DNA of 64,000 nt, taken from NCBI GenBank assembly GCA_963794685.1, contig CAWCFK010000018.1, positions 372,001 to 436,000 on the forward strand. The letters run 5' to 3'. This DNA comes from CAVTWH01 sp963794685 (GTDB lineage: Bacteria > Actinomycetota > Actinomycetes > Mycobacteriales > Micromonosporaceae). The notes under the pieces were generated by a model. The model saw nothing but the letters and a program-made list of their open reading frames with translations. It did not search any database and was not told the DNA's origin. A program made the translations under genes and the position numbers. Positions 42,496-52,375 of the stretch are shown in pieces; positions within the stretch are counted from its first letter, which is position 1, and every line of letters starts with the position of its first letter.

Positions 42496-43698
42496 ATGAA
42501 GCGCCGTGCGCTCGCCGCGCTGCCCGCGCTACTGGCCGTACCCGCACACCCGGCAGGCCCCCCAGCCCCCGCCCCACCGCTCGGTCCCGTCACGGCCGTG
42601 GTCGGTCCACCGACCGTTCCCGAAGGTCCGGCGGTCATCGAGGGCAACCTGCCGGCCTTCTACGAACTGCTCAAGCAGGAGTTGACCTTCCCGCTCGCCT
42701 GGGGCAACTCCGGTATCCGGGATTTCGGTCGGTGGCGCGAGGCGGCTCGGGCCGGGGTCGAGGAGGCGCTCTGCCAGCCGCCCGACCGCACCCCGTTCGC
42801 GATGGAGCTGGTGGACGAGGTCGACGCCGGGGCGTACCGGCGGCGGCGGATCCTGTTCAACGTGACCCGGCACAGTCGGGTACGCGCCACCATGCTGGTA
42901 CCGCACGGCTCCGGCCCGTTCCCGGCCGCGCTGCTGCTGCACGACCACGGCTCCAAGTTCGACATCGGCAAGGAGAAGCTGATCCAGCCCTGGTACGACG
43001 AGGCCCGGCTCGCCTCCGCCCGGGCCTGGGCCGCGAAGTACTTCACCGGCCGCTTCATCGGCGACGAGCTGGCCGCCCGCGGCTACCTGGTACTCGCCGT
43101 CGACGCGCTCGGCTGGGGCGACCGCGGCGGCCTGGGCTACGACGGCCAGCAGGCGCTGGCGAGCAACTTCGTCAACCTCGGCGGATCCCTGGCCGGCCTG
43201 CTCGCCCGCGAGGATGTCCGGGCGGCGGCGCTGCTGGCGAGCCTGCGGGAGGTGGACCGGCGGCGGATCGCGGCGGTCGGCTTCTCGATGGGCGGGTACC
43301 GGGCCTGGCAGGTCGCCGCGCTGTCCCGGGACATCGCGGCCACCGTGTCGATCTGCTGGATGACCACGGTCGCCGGGATGATGGTGCCGGGCAACAACAC
43401 CCTGCGCGGCCAGTCGGCCTGGCACCTGCAGCACCCCGGGCTGACCCGGTACCTGGACATTCCGGATGTGGCGAGCATCTCCGCGCCCAGGCCCGCACTC
43501 TTCTTCGACGGCGAACTGGACCCGCTGTTCACCCCGACCGGCGTGGCCGACGCGTACGCCGGGATGCGGGCGGTCTGGCGCTCCCAGCGCGCCGACGCCA
43601 ACCTGACCACCCGGATCTGGCCCGGCCTCGGCCACGTCTTCGTCGAGGAGATGCAGCAGCCCGCCTTCGACTGGCTTGTCGACAGTTTCGGCCGTTAG
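42496..43698 (+). CDS. Alpha/beta hydrolase, acetyl-esterase/DLH-like
   Basis: About 400 residues from ATG 42496 (GTG 42487 also possible), after GAAGGG. A short N-terminal MKRRALAALPALLAVPAHPA may be an export signal. The hydrolase core shows HDHGSKFDIGKEKL, the nucleophile GFSMGGYRAW, the acid in FFDGELDPLF and the catalytic His in GLGHVFVEE. It resembles the abhydrolase_7/acetyl xylan esterase-like group. The substrate is unknown; a plant- or cell-wall ester is plausible beside the LPMO. A hairpin follows the stop codon. Confidence 0.8.
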   Translation: MKRRALAALPALLAVPAHPAGPPAPAPPLGPVTAVVGPPTVPEGPAVIEGNLPAFYELLKQELTFPLAWGNSGIRDFGRWREAARAGVEEALCQPPDRTPFAMELVDEVDAGAYRRRRILFNVTRHSRVRATMLVPHGSGPFPAALLLHDHGSKFDIGKEKLIQPWYDEARLASARAWAAKYFTGRFIGDELAARGYLVLAVDALGWGDRGGLGYDGQQALASNFVNLGGSLAGLLAREDVRAAALLASLREVDRRRIAAVGFSMGGYRAWQVAALSRDIAATVSICWMTTVAGMMVPGNNTLRGQSAWHLQHPGLTRYLDIPDVASISAPRPALFFDGELDPLFTPTGVADAYAGMRAVWRSQRADANLTTRIWPGLGHVFVEEMQQPAFDWLVDSFGR

Positions 43699-43718
43699 CT
43701 GGATTTATCACTCCGATA

Positions 43719-43740
43719 GTCCTCGGAGTGCCGAATCGTG
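43719..43740 (+). terminator. Short hairpin after the hydrolase
   Basis: CACTCCGA (43719-43726) and TCGGAGTG (43733-43740) form a perfect 8-bp stem with a 6-base loop, about 20 bases after the stop codon. Confidence 0.65.
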
Positions 43741-43843
43741 GCGTTCGTTCGTGCTGCCCGACAGGGAGTAGGCTGGCCACATGGTCGTCTGACCATTCTG
43801 CTCTGAGGTGGCTGGGCACCGTCCGGTGCCCGCGCTGTGGAAC

Positions 43844-43882
43844 TCACAGTCGTGGATCACATAGTCGTGGATCCCACAGTCG
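43844..43882. repeat. Short direct repeats upstream of a small basic protein gene
   Basis: Two and a half copies of a roughly 16-base unit (CACAGTCGTGGATC, CATAGTCGTGGATC, CACAGTCG) lie just before the ribosome binding site of the 41-residue gene. They are short and may be chance or a regulator site. Confidence 0.4.
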
Positions 43883-43919
43883 CTGCCGGCTCCACCTGAT
43901 GCTGTGAGGAAGGACCATC

Positions 43920-44045
43920 GTGTCCGACAAGTCTCCGCAGAAGAGCAACCTGAAGAAGCAGGGCAAGACCCTGAAGGAGAAGCGGGCGGCCAAGAAGGCC
44001 AAGACCACGGTCAAGCCCTCGCTGATTCCCCCCACCGGCCACTGA
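43920..44045 (+). CDS. Small lysine-rich protein, 41 residues
   Basis: GTG 43920 follows GTGAGGAAGGA at good spacing. The product (MSDKSPQKSNLKKQGKTL... ending IPPTGH) is highly basic, with Lys-rich stretches (KEKRAAKKAKTT) and no hydrophobic core. I recall similar small proteins annotated as hypothetical in Micromonosporaceae. It is probably unstructured and may bind nucleic acid. Codon use and the strong ribosome binding site support it as real. Confidence 0.7.
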   Translation: MSDKSPQKSNLKKQGKTLKEKRAAKKAKTTVKPSLIPPTGH

Positions 44046-44263
44046 ACTCCGGCCTCTGACGATTCGCGGCCCAGCGCGGCCGCGATTGCCGTGCGCTTCT
44101 CCCGACCCGCGCGGGCACCTGCGATTCTGCCGTTTTTCCACACCCCCGGCGGCCTCAAGCAGCCCGGATGGCCCGTTGGCCGATCCGGGACTTCACTCCG
44201 CCGATACCGCCTGATCGTCGCCCCCTCGCGTGGGCGTCGACTTTTCTCCGGGCGCTGCGGATC

Positions 44264-45475
44264 ATGCGCGAACCACCGGAGGTGGGCATTTTGATACCAC
44301 GACTGCACAGGACCCCGCGATCTTCGGGCGGCCGGAGTTCGACTCCGCGCCGTAGCTTCGGGCTCCTGGGCACCTATCCGCCGACCCAGTGCGGCCTGGC
44401 CAGCTTCTCCGCCTCGCTGCGCGACGGTCTGCTGGCCGGCCACCCGGGCTCCGAGGTGGGCGTGGTTCGCATGATCGACGGTCCGGCCGCGCCACCACCC
44501 GCCGAGGTGGTGTACGAGCTGAGCGCCGACCGGCACGGCAACGCAGCGGCTGCCGCCGAGCACCTCAACCGCTTCGACACGGTGGTGGTTCAACACGAGT
44601 ACGGCATCTTCGGTGGCCGCGACGGCGATCAGGTGCTCCAAGTGCTCAGCCGGGTCCGGGTACCGGTGATCGTGGTCGCGCACACCGTGCTGTCCGCGCC
44701 GACCACCCACCAGCGGCACGTGCTGGAGGAGATCGCGGCGCTCGCCGACGTGGTGGTCACCATGACCGACACCGGCAGGCAGCGGCTGCGCACCGGGTAC
44801 CAGGTCGACGACCACAAGATCGTTGTCATCCCGCACGGGGCGTGGGCCGGTGGTCTCCCGGACCGCGCGACCGGTCGTTCGCCCCGACCGGTGATCCTCA
44901 CCTGGGGACTGCTCGGCCCCGGCAAGGGCATCGAGTGGGGGATCGACGCGCTGCTGCCGCTGCGGGTACTCGACCCGGCCCCGCTGTATGTGGTGGCCGG
45001 CCAGACCCACCCCCGGGTGCTGGCCCGCGACGGTGAGCAATATCGCGACTCGCTCCGCCAGCGCGCCGTGGACCTGGGCGTGGCCGACATGCTGCGGTTC
45101 GAACCGGGCTACCTCGGCGTCGACCGGCTGCGTCGCCTGGTCCAGGAGGCCGACGTGGTGCTGCTGCCCTACGACTCGCACGAACAGGTGACCTCGGGCG
45201 TGCTCATCGAAGCCGTGGCGTCGCTGACCCCGGTGGTCTCGACCGCCTTCCCGCACGCCGTGGAGTTGCTGGCCAACGGCGTCGGGGTGCTGGTGCCGCA
45301 CGCCGACCACGAGGCGATCGGCGCGGCGCTGCACCAGATCCTCACCGAACCCGCGTTCGCCGCCGGCATGGTTGCGAGCGCCGCCCGGATCGCGCCGGAA
45401 CTGCACTGGTCCGCGGTCGCCCAGCGCTACCACGAGATCGCCGAAACCCTGACGCATCAGGTGGCGGTCGCGTGA
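44264..45475 (+). CDS. GT4-type glycosyltransferase
   Basis: About 403 residues of GT-B fold. It has an early TYPPTQCGLASF motif, a nucleotide-sugar-binding WGLLGPGKGIEWGID and the C-terminal EAVASLTPVVSTAFPHAVELL glutamate motif of family GT4. The start is uncertain: ATG 44264, GTG 44282 (next to GGAGG) and an upstream ATG 44168 share the frame. Its stop overlaps the next start (GTGA). The three genes up to 48077 form one operon that probably handles a mannose-containing glycan. Confidence 0.85.
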   Translation: MREPPEVGILIPRLHRTPRSSGGRSSTPRRSFGLLGTYPPTQCGLASFSASLRDGLLAGHPGSEVGVVRMIDGPAAPPPAEVVYELSADRHGNAAAAAEHLNRFDTVVVQHEYGIFGGRDGDQVLQVLSRVRVPVIVVAHTVLSAPTTHQRHVLEEIAALADVVVTMTDTGRQRLRTGYQVDDHKIVVIPHGAWAGGLPDRATGRSPRPVILTWGLLGPGKGIEWGIDALLPLRVLDPAPLYVVAGQTHPRVLARDGEQYRDSLRQRAVDLGVADMLRFEPGYLGVDRLRRLVQEADVVLLPYDSHEQVTSGVLIEAVASLTPVVSTAFPHAVELLANGVGVLVPHADHEAIGAALHQILTEPAFAAGMVASAARIAPELHWSAVAQRYHEIAETLTHQVAVA

Positions 45476-46600
45476 GCGAGCGCTTGCGAGAGCGACCAGC
45501 GGGCAACTCAGGCCGGTTCCCCGCAGGCCGCGAGCGGGAGGCCGGCCGGAGCGAGCGGGAAGGCGCCGGCGTCGGCGCAACTCCGGTGCCGATCTACGAC
45601 CACCTGGTGCGCCTCTCCGACGATGTGGGCCTGCTGGAGCATGCCCGGGGCGCGACGCCCCGGCGCGAGCACGGCTACTGCACCGACGACGTCGCCCGGG
45701 GCCTGGTGGTGCTCGGCCGGGAGCCGGACCTGCCCGCACCGCAGCGCCGGCTGGTCGAGCGCTACCTTGCGTTCGTCACCCACGCGCAGGGCGACAGCGG
45801 GGCGTTCCGCAACCGGCTCGGCTACGACCGGTGCTGGCAGGACGAGCCGAGCACAGGTGACTGGTGGGGCCGCGCGCTGTGGGGACTGGGCACCACCGCC
45901 GCGCGCAGCGACGTGCCGTGGGTCCGGGAAGCAGCGTTGGACTGCTTCAACCGCGGCGCCACCCAACGGTCCCGGTGGCCGCGGGCGATGGCCTTCGCCG
46001 CGCTCGGCGCCGCGGAGATCCTCGACCGGCACCCGGACCACCCGGAGGCGCTCGCCCTGGTGAAGGCGAGCGCGGGGGCGGTCGGCAGCCCGGCCGCCGA
46101 CCCGGACTGGCCGTGGCCCGAGCCCCGACTCGGGTACGCCAACGCCGTGCTGGCCGAGGCGCTGATCATCGCGGGCCGCTACGGTCACGACGACTCGTTG
46201 GCTCGAGGACGGCCTGCGGCTGCTGGACTGGCTGGTGCGTACCGAGACCCACGACGGGCACCTGTCCCCGGCACCGGTGGGCGGTTGGCGGGCGCCGGAG
46301 CCCCGACCGGTCTTCGACCAGCAGCCGATCGAGGTCGCCACCCTGGTCGACGCCTGCGCACGGGCGCTGGCGCTGACCGGCGACCCGTACTGGGCAGCCG
46401 CCATCCGGCGCGGCGTCGGCTGGTTCCTCGGCGACAACGACGCCGGGCTGGCGATGGCGCACCCGGGTACCGGCGGCGGCTTCGACGGGCTGGGCCGCAC
46501 CAGCGTGAACATCAACCAGGGCGCGGAATCCACCCTGGCGCTGCTCGCCACCCTGCAACACGGGCGCGCGCTCGACGGCGGGGTCGACGGTCGTGGGTGA
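45472..46600 (+). CDS. Six-hairpin-like carbohydrate-active protein, frameshifted
   Basis: About 376 codons, split by one base near 46205. The first part contains EHGYCTDDVARGLVVL, QDEPSTGDWWGRALWGLGT and ANAVLAEALIIAGRY. The second resumes RLLDWLVRTETHDGHLSP and ends STLALLATLQHGRAL. The alternating helices suggest an (alpha/alpha)6 toroid as in many glycosidases or epimerases. I do not recognise a defined family. Position between a GT4 and a GH130 gene, with overlaps on both sides, implies a shared oligosaccharide pathway. Confidence 0.7.
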
Positions 46601-48077
46601 ACCGGCGCTGGCCGTGCCGGTCGGCCCCCGGCTGCGGCCGGACCCCGGCCGAGTGATCACCCGACTGTTCGTCCCCGGTGAGGAGCTGCCGGACGGCTCC
46701 TCCCGGGGCCGTTCCGTCATCGACCGGGTGCTCGGCCTGGACGACGAGGGGGTGGCGGCGGCGCTGGCGGACATCATGCAGCGCTTCGCCGGCCGGCACC
46801 GCGACCTGCGCCGGGTGCTGCACGAGCACTTCGACATCGCGACGCACGGGCAGGTCAACCTCGCCCGGCTACGCGAGGACCGCCGGTTGCTGATCGGCGC
46901 CTACTTCACCATGGAGTACGCGGTGGAGACCGCCTCGGTCTGCAACCCGTCGATGGTGGCGCATCCGGACCAGAGCGGCCTGGCCCCGGGCGAGGTCCGG
47001 TTCGTGATGAGCGTCCGGGCGGTGGGCGAGGGCCACCTGTCGTCGGTGGAGTTCCGCACCGGCGTGACCTCCGCCGACGCGGATCTCACCGTCGACGCCG
47101 CCGGTCCGGTGCTGGTGGTCGGTGGCCGCCAACCGGCCGCCTACGTGCGCTCCCTGTTCCAGGCCCGCCTCACCGACCTGGGCGCGGACACCGAGACGGT
47201 CAACCGGGTGGTCGCCGGACTCCCCGCGCGCTTCGACGCGGCCTCGTTACGGCACGCGATCGGCGCGCTGCACCCGCATCTGGCCGGTCGCCAGGCCGGG
47301 CATCTGGCGATCGAGCAGATCAACCAGGTCGCGGCCGGCGAGTACCAGGTGGCTTTCCCGCCGGACACCACGATCGGTGAACGCCTGCTGTGGCCCGGCA
47401 GCGCCGACGAGAGTCACGGCATGGAGGACGTCCGCCTGGTCCGGTTCACCGACGACGACGGTCAGGTCACCTACTACGGCACCTACACCGCCTACAACGG
47501 GGTCCACATCGCGCCCCGGCTGCTGGCCACGAAGGACTTCACCACCTTCGAGGTCGGCCAGCTCGCCGGACCGGCGGCCCGCGACAAGGGGATGGCGCTG
47601 TTCCCCCGCAAGGTGGGCGGGCAGTACCTGGCGCTGTCACGGTGGGACCGGGTGAACATCAGCCTGAGCACTTCCGCCGACGCCCGGGTCTGGCACCGGG
47701 CCGGCATCCTGCACACTCCCCGTGAGGACTGGCAGTTGATCCAGATGGGCAACTGCGGATCGCCGATCGAGACCGACGCCGGGTGGCTGGTGCTCACCCA
47801 CGGCGTCGGCGCGATGCGGACCTACCGGATCGGCGCGTTCCTGCTCGACCTCGACGACCCGGCCCAGATCGTCGCTGTGCTGCGCGAGCCGCTGTTGTGG
47901 GCTGACGAACAGGACCGGGACGGCTACGTTCCCAACGTCGTTTACTCCTGCGGCGCGCTGCGGCACGGCGACACACTGACCATCCCGTACGGCATCGGCG
48001 ACGCCGTCATCGGTTTCGCCCGGGTCGACCTGCCGACGCTGATCGACCGGATGCGTCCACCGCGATCTGATTCCTGA
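46593..48077 (+). CDS. GH130 glycosidase / mannoside phosphorylase-like
   Basis: A 494-residue five-bladed-propeller protein. The key Asp lies in SHGMEDVRLVRF (about residue 275), and YYGTYTAYNG, GMALFPRK and NCGSPIETDAGWLVLTHGVG are typical GH130 signatures. GH130 enzymes phosphorolyse or hydrolyse beta-mannosides. An N-terminal extension of about 150 residues precedes the propeller, as in the actinobacterial subgroup. GTG 46593 overlaps the stop of the previous gene. Confidence 0.88.
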   Translation: MGEPALAVPVGPRLRPDPGRVITRLFVPGEELPDGSSRGRSVIDRVLGLDDEGVAAALADIMQRFAGRHRDLRRVLHEHFDIATHGQVNLARLREDRRLLIGAYFTMEYAVETASVCNPSMVAHPDQSGLAPGEVRFVMSVRAVGEGHLSSVEFRTGVTSADADLTVDAAGPVLVVGGRQPAAYVRSLFQARLTDLGADTETVNRVVAGLPARFDAASLRHAIGALHPHLAGRQAGHLAIEQINQVAAGEYQVAFPPDTTIGERLLWPGSADESHGMEDVRLVRFTDDDGQVTYYGTYTAYNGVHIAPRLLATKDFTTFEVGQLAGPAARDKGMALFPRKVGGQYLALSRWDRVNISLSTSADARVWHRAGILHTPREDWQLIQMGNCGSPIETDAGWLVLTHGVGAMRTYRIGAFLLDLDDPAQIVAVLREPLLWADEQDRDGYVPNVVYSCGALRHGDTLTIPYGIGDAVIGFARVDLPTLIDRMRPPRSDS

Positions 48078-48097
48078 CCGTCCGCCGGCCCGCCGGT

Positions 48098-48134
48098 CAC
48101 CCGGCCCGCGGCGGCGAGCGCCGCAGGCCGGGTG
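48098..48134. terminator. Hairpin between GH130 and the M1 peptidase gene
   Basis: CACCCGGCC-C-GCGGCG and CGCCGC-A-GGCCGGGTG form a 15-bp stem with one mismatch, between convergent genes. Confidence 0.8.
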
Positions 48135-48145
48135 CGCGGCTGTGC

Positions 48146-50255
48146 TCAGCCGACGATGCGGTGGGTGGTCCAGAACGAGGTCAGGTCGGTGCTGGTCGCT
48201 GGCCTGGGCGGCGGCCTTGAAGTCGGCCACCGTGGAGATGCCGAACCAGTGACTGGCCGCGTAGCTGGACAGCAGGCGGTCATCACGCTGTCACCGAGCA
48301 GCCGGCGCAGGTCATGCAGCGACACACTTGCCGTACGTGTAGATCACCGTGGAGTACCGGGAGGAGTGGGCGTCCCACTAGGACATCGAGTTGGTGATGT
48401 TCTCGCCGGTCTGGAACGACACGCTGACCAGCAGTTCGTGCCGGTGACCCCGCGCTGCAGGTCGGTGGCGTAGTCGGTGAAGCCCTCGTCCAGCCACGGC
48501 GTGGTGTACTCGTCGTCCCCGACGATCCCGTAGAACCACTGGTGGCCCAGTTCGTGGATGACCGGGGTGGCCGATGCCTGGGAGAGCACCAGCCCCGGGT
48601 ACTCCATGCCGCCGAACCAGAAGTTGTTGTGCAGGATCATGTCGATCTCGCCGTACGGGTACGCGCCGAACCGGGACGCGTGCCCGACCATCGCCGAGAC
48701 GCCGGTGGACTGCATGCTGGCCGCGGTCGAGGCGCTGATCGCCACTGGTGCGCCAGGTGTTGAAGACGACGCCGGTGGAGGTGGTGGTGGTCGTCTTCAC
48801 GAACGGCCCGGCACACCAGGCGAACTCGCGGACGTTGGTGGCGGTGGCCGTGGTGACCGTCCGCCCGGAGCTGCCCGGCGCCTCGGTGGCCGTCCCGGTG
48901 GTCGGGGTGAGCACCGTGGTCGGGTGGTCGAGGGTGACCGGTAGTTGCTGGCCAACTGGTAGAACGATTCGCCGTTGTTGGTGTACGGGCTGAGGTGCCA
49001 GCCGGCCGCGTCCCGGACCGCGAGCACCGGGATGGCGTTGCCGATGAAGTTGTACGAGCCGTCCCGGCCGAACCGGTCGCTCCGTCCGGCACGGTGATCG
49101 ACACGTCGAAGCCGACGGTGCCGGTCTGGTCCTGCGCCAACGGGGTCGGCAGGGTGATCTTCACGGCGGTGCAGCTCACTTCGAGCGCGCCGAGGGTACC
49201 GCCGGTGACGTTGCTGATCGCGATCGGCTGGTTGCTCGGGCAGCTGCCGTGGTAGTTGTCCCACAGCCGCAGGTAGACCTCGGCCAGCGAGCTCGCCGAC
49301 AGGTTCTTGAAGGTGACCGACTCGTGGCCGGTCCAGGCGCTGCCGGTGGAGTTGCTGGTCAGGTTGAGGGTGTACGTCGCGTTGCCGGGGGTGCGGGTCG
49401 GTCGGTGCCGCCGGTCGGGTTGACCGTCCAGGCGAAGGTGGCGCTGCCGGTGTTCGCGCCGGGGTCGCGGGCGGTGACCGTGGCGCTGCCGGAGCCGGCG
49501 GCGCTCGGGGTGCCGGAGACGACGCCGGTGCCGGTCGCGATGGACACCCCGGCCGGCAGTCCGGTCGCCGTCCAGCTGAGCGTGTCGCCCTGTGGGTCGG
49601 TGGCGGCGATCGGCAGGTTCACCGGCGATCCGGCCGTCCAGGTCTGCGCGGCCGGGCGCGGTGACCACCGGGCTCTGGCTGGTGGTGCCGCCGGAGACGT
49701 TGAGCGCGACGTCGTCGAGCGACGAAGCTGGTCTGCGCGCTGGCGTCCTCGATGCCGGTGTACTTCAGCGTCACCGTCTGCCCGGCGAACGCTGGACAGG
49801 TCGACGGTGCGCTGTGCGTACCCGGTGGCCTTGTTGAGGTTGGAGTAGCTGGCGACGTGGTGGTGCCGAGCCGCGACGGTGAGCGTGTCGAACGCCGTCG
49901 TGGTGGTGGTCTCGGCGGTGTCGATGTGCAGCCAGTAGCTGAGGGTGGCGCTGGTGCAGCCGGCCGGGAGGGTGACCGTCTGCGCGAGGGTGTCGGTGTG
50001 CGTCGAGCCGTACCCGTCCAGCCAGGCGAAGCTGGTGCCGCCGTGGGCGCTCTGCCCGCTGGCCGCGCCGATCACGCCGGACGTCGCGGTCCAGCCGGTG
50101 CTACCCGACTCGAATCCGCCGTTGCTGATCACCTGTGCCGGCGTGCAGTCGGCCGCGTATGCGGGTTCCTGCGCCGCCAACGCGACGGCGCCGCTCGCGA
50201 TCAGCGAGGCGACGACGCCGACGAGCAGGGAAGTGCGGGGGGACCTTCGTGTCAT
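48146..50255 (-). pseudogene. Secreted M1-family metallopeptidase, heavily frameshifted
   Basis: Starts at ATG 50255 with a signal peptide ending AQEPAYA. A CBM/MAM-like lectin segment (NGGFESGSTGW), an Ig-like domain (LPAGVSIATGTGVVSGTPSAAG) and an M1 peptidase with HELGHQWFYG and WLDEGFTDYA (zinc site HExxH plus E) follow. The C-terminus TDLTSFWTTHRIVG ends at 48146. The coding sequence changes frame at least seven times, and a TAG at 48378-48380 stands where Tyr is expected before WDAHSSRYST. That substitution hints at real decay, but the density of shifts also fits poor sequence quality. Confidence 0.75.
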
Positions 50256-50506
50256 TCCTGGCCTCCAGCCAATGATCGGCGCCCGTGTCCGCCGGTCTGA
50301 CGGCCCATCGACGCCGATGGATCGGCTGATGTTAGAGGCAGGGGAGTGGGTCAGTCACGAGCTACCCGCGCGTCTCGCCACCGGTGTCGGCGCGTCGCGG
50401 CTCCACAGTGGCCAGTCGGCGCCGATCGGTCCTGATCGACTACTCAGGCCGCGAAGCAGGAGAGATCGAACACTCAGCCCGGAGCCCGGAGCCCGGGCCC
50501 GGAGAG

Positions 50507-51401
50507 TCAGCGCGGGAACCCGGTGTGATCGAGCGCGGCGAGCCGGTCCGGGTCGAGGAGCACGTGGATGGCGACGATCCGGTCGGCCGCCACCGTGAAA
50601 GCCATCACCGACAGCACCCGGTCGCCGTTCACCACCACCGCCCCGGCGGTCCCGTTGACCAGTGCCGGCCGGACGAACGGGGCGAGCGTCCGGGCCAGCC
50701 GCGCCTGCCCGGCCACCGTCTGCGCGCCGCGCAACAGCACGGAGAGCTGCGGCAGCCGCAGCGCCGCCGTCGGCGCGCAGGGTGACCTCCGGGTCGAGGA
50801 GCGCGACCAGCCCGGCCAGGTCGCCGTCGCGGGAGGCGGCGTAGAAGGCGTCCACCACCGCCCGCTGCCGACCCAGGTCGGGATCGGGTGCGGGGGCCTC
50901 CTGCACCCGGCGGCGGGCCCGGCTGGCCAACTGCCGGGCGGCGGCGGGGGAGCGGTCCAGCAGCGTGCCGATCGTCTCGAACGGCACGGCGAACAGGTCG
51001 TGCAGCACGAACGCCAGCCGCTCGGCCGGCGACAGGGTGTCGAGCACCACCATCATCGCCAGCCCGACCGAGTCGGCCAGCACCGCCTCGGCCTCCGGGT
51101 CGGCTCCGCCCGCCACCGGGCTGATGTCCGGGTCGGGCAGGTGGAACTCCAGTGGTCGCTCGGCCCGGTGTTCCCGGGAGCGCAGCAGGTTCAGGCAGAT
51201 CCGGGCGAGTACCGTGGTCAACCAGCCACCCAGGTTGGCCACCTCGCGCGGGTCCGCGCCGCTGGCCCGCAGCCAGGTGTCCTGGACGGCGTCGTCGGCC
51301 TCGGCCCAGGAGCCGAGCATCCGGTAGGCGAGCGCGCGCAGCCGGGGCCGGTGCTGCTGGAAGACCTCGGTCAGCCCGACTGCCCCGTCCACCGGTGTCA
51401 C
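50507..51401 (-). CDS. ECF41-type sigma factor with SnoaL-like C-terminal domain, one frameshift
   Basis: About 298 residues from GTG 51401 after GGGAGGGAT. Sigma region 2 is RLRALAYRMLGSWAEADDAVQDTWLR, and region 4 includes TLSPAERLAFVLHDLF and PFETIGTLLDRSPAAARQLASRARRRV. A C-terminal SnoaL-like extension follows (DAFYAASRDGDLAGLVALLDPEV ... PALVNGTAGAVVV). ECF41 factors need no classical anti-sigma; the C-terminal domain controls activity. A one-base shift near 50770 divides sigma from extension. The gene is divergent from an oxidoreductase gene, the usual ECF41 partner arrangement. Confidence 0.85.
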
Positions 51402-51422
51402 ATCCCTCCCGCGCCAGGTGTC
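51396..51422 (+). promoter_or_regulatory. Candidate ECF41 promoter for the oxidoreductase gene
   Basis: TGTCACA at 51396-51402, a 16-base spacer, then TGTC at 51419-51422. The promoter reported for ECF41 factors is TGTCACA, 16 bases, CGTC, so the match is full at -35 and three of four at -10. It points toward the oxidoreductase start 72 bases downstream and overlaps the sigma gene's own start codon. Confidence 0.6.
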
Positions 51423-51493
51423 TACCGGGCGACCTTGGAAAACGTAGCTCATCGGTCCGGCCGGCAAACCGGACGGACCAGACGGGAGTACTC

Positions 51494-52284
51494 ATGTCCG
51501 CACCGATCCTGCTCACCGGCGGCACCGGCACCCTCGGCAGCCAGGTGCTGCCGCTGCTGCTCGCCGCCGGCCACCCCGTGCGGGTACTCAGCCGCAGCCA
51601 ACGCGAGGACACCCCCGGTGTGGAGTACGTCACCGGCGACCTGGGTACCGGGGCCGGCGTCGACGCGGCAGTGGCCGGCGTCGAGATCGTGGTGCACTGC
51701 GCCGGCAGCGCCAAGGGCGACGACGTCAAGGCCCGTACGCTGGCCGTCGCGGCGGCTCGGGCGGGCGTCCGGCACCTGGTGAACATGTCCGTGGCGGGAG
51801 CCGACCGGGTGCCGGTGACCGGCCCGGTGAGCCGGGCGGTGTTCGGCTACTTCGCCCAGAAGCTGGCCGCCGAAAAGGTGGTCGTCCGCCAGCGGCGTGC
51901 CGTGGACGACGCTGCGCGCCACCCAGTTCCACGACCTGGTGCTGATGGTCGCCCGGGGAGCCGCGAAGTTGCCGGTCGTGCCGGTGCCGGCCGGTTGGCA
52001 GGTGCAGCCGGTTGATGCCCGGGACGTGGCGGAGCGTCTGGTCGAGTTGGCCCTCGGCGAGCCGGTCGGGCTCGCGCCGGAGTTCGGCGGGCCGCGGGTG
52101 TACCCGATGACCGAACTGGTCCGCGACTACCTGCGGGCTGCCGGCCGGCGACGGCCGCTGCTGCCGATCTGGATGCCCGGCGAGCGCGGCGATCCGGGCC
52201 GGCGCCAACCTCACCCCGGAGCACGCCGACGGCCACCGGACCTGGGAGCAGTTCCTGGCCGAGCGGGTCCGGCCCCGGACCTGA
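51494..52284 (+). CDS. NAD(P)-binding NmrA/SDR-like oxidoreductase, frameshifted
   Basis: About 263 codons. The N-terminus has the Rossmann motif LLTGGTGTLGSQVLPLLLAAGH, and the atypical SDR middle reads HLVNMSVAGADRVP. After a shift near 51893 it continues WTTLRATQFHDLVLMVARGA, and after another near 52195 it ends LTPEHADGHRTWEQFLAERV. It belongs to the NmrA-like/atypical SDR proteins often placed under ECF41 control. The substrate is unknown. The ATG 51494 directly follows a candidate ECF41 promoter. Confidence 0.75.
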
Positions 52285-52330
52285 CCCGGCCACCCCAGCC
52301 CGCGTCGGGGAACGGGGCGGGGAGCCGCGG

Positions 52331-52367
52331 GCCGGTGGGCCGCCAGGGACGACGGCGGCCCACCGGG
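52331..52367. terminator. Strong hairpin between convergent genes
   Basis: GCCGGTGGGCCGCC (52331-52344) and GGCGGCCCACCGGG (52354-52367) form a stem of about 13 bp with a 9-base loop, between the oxidoreductase and chitinase genes. Confidence 0.88.
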
Positions 52368-52375
52368 CGCGGGGA

